This document shows, piece after piece, positions 7,547 through 8,810 of a stretch of DNA of 8,810 nucleotides (within the stretch, counting starts at the first letter, position 1; each line of letters opens with the position of its first letter). Below the pieces are notes generated by a model. The model saw only the letters and a list, made by a program, of their open reading frames with translations. It was not told the origin of the DNA and ran no database searches. The DNA lies in assembly GCA_022600315.1 (NCBI GenBank), contig JAHZKQ010000128.1:1-8810 (forward strand). Direction: 5' to 3'. The stretch is from Gammaproteobacteria bacterium (lineage in GTDB: Bacteria > Pseudomonadota > Gammaproteobacteria > Coxiellales > Coxiellaceae). The translations under genes were made by a program, and so were the position numbers.

Positions 7547-8810
7547 GCTGTACTCTCCAAACTCATGATGGCAAAACTCTCCCCGAAACCTTGGGTTTCG
7601 GCTAAACCACTTGGCAGCACTACCACATCATCGGCTAAACTTGTATCGATCGCAACCGGCAAACTGAGTCGCTGCTGGTTTTGCACTGCGCTGGCCAATG
7701 CACCGGCGGTTAAATTAAATTTCACTGCCGTTTTAGCATTAACGCGAATCACTGCCGCTGGCGTTTCATGCATAACTTCCTGCAAGGCTTTAGCACGGCG
7801 CACCAAAGGATCAACGCGATACATAGGCCAAGGTGCCAAACGATAAGTACCACTTAATTTGGTGGGCGGGGTTAATGTGAAATTGCTCTCAATAGTTGCT
7901 GCATTATCATAGTGTTGTTTAATTTCATGCAGCACATGATGTTCATTTTGAAATTCAAAACCTGGCAACTCTAATAAATTCGCCAATACCCGAAAAACTT
8001 TCCAAGCAGGTTTTGCACTATGATGCGGCGCGGATACTGCCGCAAAACTTTGCCACTCGCCACAGACATTAATATAAGTGCCCGCATATTCACTGTGTGG
8101 CGCCAGCGGTAAAATAAAATCGGCATAATCACGCATGGCATCATTACTAAAAGCTGCCATACAAATCACGCATTCTGCTTGCTGCAATGCCGTTAAAGCA
8201 CTAGCAGAATAAGCGCAATCATTTTCAACTTCAAAACCCGCCAATAAATAGGCCTTAACCGGATCGGTGGTCAATAAACGTTTTGCATCAAGCCCCGGCG
8301 TATTAATGACTTCACCGGCTACTCCTCGATGCGGTAACATGCCCGCAATCCAGGCGCCAGCACTGTTCGGACCATGCGTTAGTGAACCTAATGGGATATT
8401 TAATAATGTAGCCAACTGATTGGCTAAAGCACGCAACTGTGACGCGTGCGGATGGTCATTGGCCAATAAACCCAAAATAATCGCTGGCTGTTCAGCTGCT
8501 AATAATTTTTCAGCAATGATGCTGGCATCTTTATTGACGGCAACCGTTTTTAATTCACCGAGGCTTTGCTGTTTTTGTTCAGCAACAGCCTTTACCACCT
8601 CTGCCAAACCCATCACTAAATCCGCAGTAATTAACCGCCGGTCAATCGGGAAAGTGAGCGGAAATTTTTGCGGATTAATTGTTAAAATATGTGCGCCTTC
8701 TTGTGAGGCTTTATTAATACGGTGCGCCAATAAGGGTTGTGAAAAACGCACATTAGAACCAATTAATAAAATGGCATCACGATTTTCAAGCGCTGGCAAG
8801 GTCATACCTA
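7543..8810 (-). CDS. nuoG: NADH-quinone oxidoreductase subunit G, 3' part (gene continues beyond the window)
   Basis: The C-terminal part of the large iron-sulphur subunit of the complex I peripheral arm. The frame is open to the right window edge, so the true start and the N-terminal Fe-S cluster domain lie outside. The visible 420 or so residues belong to the molybdopterin-oxidoreductase-like fold that NuoG keeps without an active cofactor role. Recognisable segments are [24 protein letters not shown] near the edge, [15 protein letters not shown], then [26 protein letters not shown] and [20 protein letters not shown], which are strongly typical of NuoG. The last 100 residues or so (from [17 protein letters not shown] to [21 protein letters not shown]) form a molybdopterin-dinucleotide-binding-like C-terminal domain, as in longer gamma/betaproteobacterial NuoG. 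The stop overlaps the nuoH start. A Met codon at 8803-8805 lies inside the domain and is not the real start. Confidence 0.95.
   Translation of the reverse strand, partial: GMTLPALENRDAILLIGSNVRFSQPLLAHRINKASQEGAHILTINPQKFPLTFPIDRRLITADLVMGLAEVVKAVAEQKQQSLGELKTVAVNKDASIIAEKLLAAEQPAIILGLLANDHPHASQLRALANQLATLLNIPLGSLTHGPNSAGAWIAGMLPHRGVAGEVINTPGLDAKRLLTTDPVKAYLLAGFEVENDCAYSASALTALQQAECVICMAAFSNDAMRDYADFILPLAPHSEYAGTYINVCGEWQSFAAVSAPHHSAKPAWKVFRVLANLLELPGFEFQNEHHVLHEIKQHYDNAATIESNFTLTPPTKLSGTYRLAPWPMYRVDPLVRRAKALQEVMHETPAAVIRVNAKTAVKFNLTAGALASAVQNQQRLSLPVAIDTSLADDVVVLPSGLAETQGFGESFAIMSLESTA
7553..7558 (-). promoter_or_regulatory. Shine-Dalgarno of nuoH
   Basis: GGAGAG on the minus strand near the 3' end of nuoG, 6 nt before GTG 7546. 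It decides the GTG start and shows that nuoH can recruit ribosomes as well as use coupling from nuoG. Confidence 0.7.

Noticed and set aside
7535..7846. A plus-strand open frame across the nuoH/nuoG junction.
   Set aside because: It lies opposite two well-supported genes and has no family resemblance or start signals.

Overview
The window is the distal part of a bacterial respiratory complex I (NADH:quinone oxidoreductase, nuo) operon. Every gene lies on the minus strand, so transcription runs from the right edge to the left. In transcription order the genes are nuoG (3' part only), nuoH, nuoI, nuoJ, nuoK, nuoL, nuoM and nuoN. This is the canonical nuo gene order, and nuoG to nuoL are packed with 4-nt overlaps or a gap of only 4 nt.

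The proteins suggest a proteobacterium. The DNA leans AT-rich. NuoI resembles the alphaproteobacterial/mitochondrial TYKY type, with its SRRTTRYD segment between two 4Fe-4S motifs. The NuoG remnant has a molybdopterin-dinucleotide-like C-terminal domain of the beta/gammaproteobacterial kind. A gammaproteobacterium of the Legionella/Coxiella type is my best guess, but this is inference from family resemblance, not a database match.

Layout: 8810-7543 holds the C-terminal part of NuoG (peripheral arm). 7546-6521 is NuoH, the quinone-site membrane subunit. 6515-6024 is NuoI, the ferredoxin-like subunit carrying clusters N6a/N6b. 6027-5419 and 5422-5117 are the small membrane subunits NuoJ and NuoK. 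5112-3148, 3011-1477 and 1473-31 are the three antiporter-like proton-pumping subunits NuoL, NuoM and NuoN. Together they pass electrons from NADH through the iron-sulphur chain to quinone and couple this to proton translocation along the membrane arm.

Two things are unusual, and both sit at the nuoL/nuoM junction. First, nuoM appears frameshifted near its 5' end. The conserved first transmembrane helix is encoded in one frame and the remaining roughly 490 residues in another, with the switch at a T6 run on the coding strand (A6 at 2919-2924). One extra T would restore a normal 511-residue protein. Second, the only real intergenic gap (about 136 nt, 3012-3147) holds a nested palindromic repeat element made of two GC-rich hairpins that are inverted copies of each other. 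A 10-nt direct repeat of the ribosome-binding region flanks it.

I see no novel defence, mobile or biosynthetic system. The rest is ordinary core respiratory machinery.
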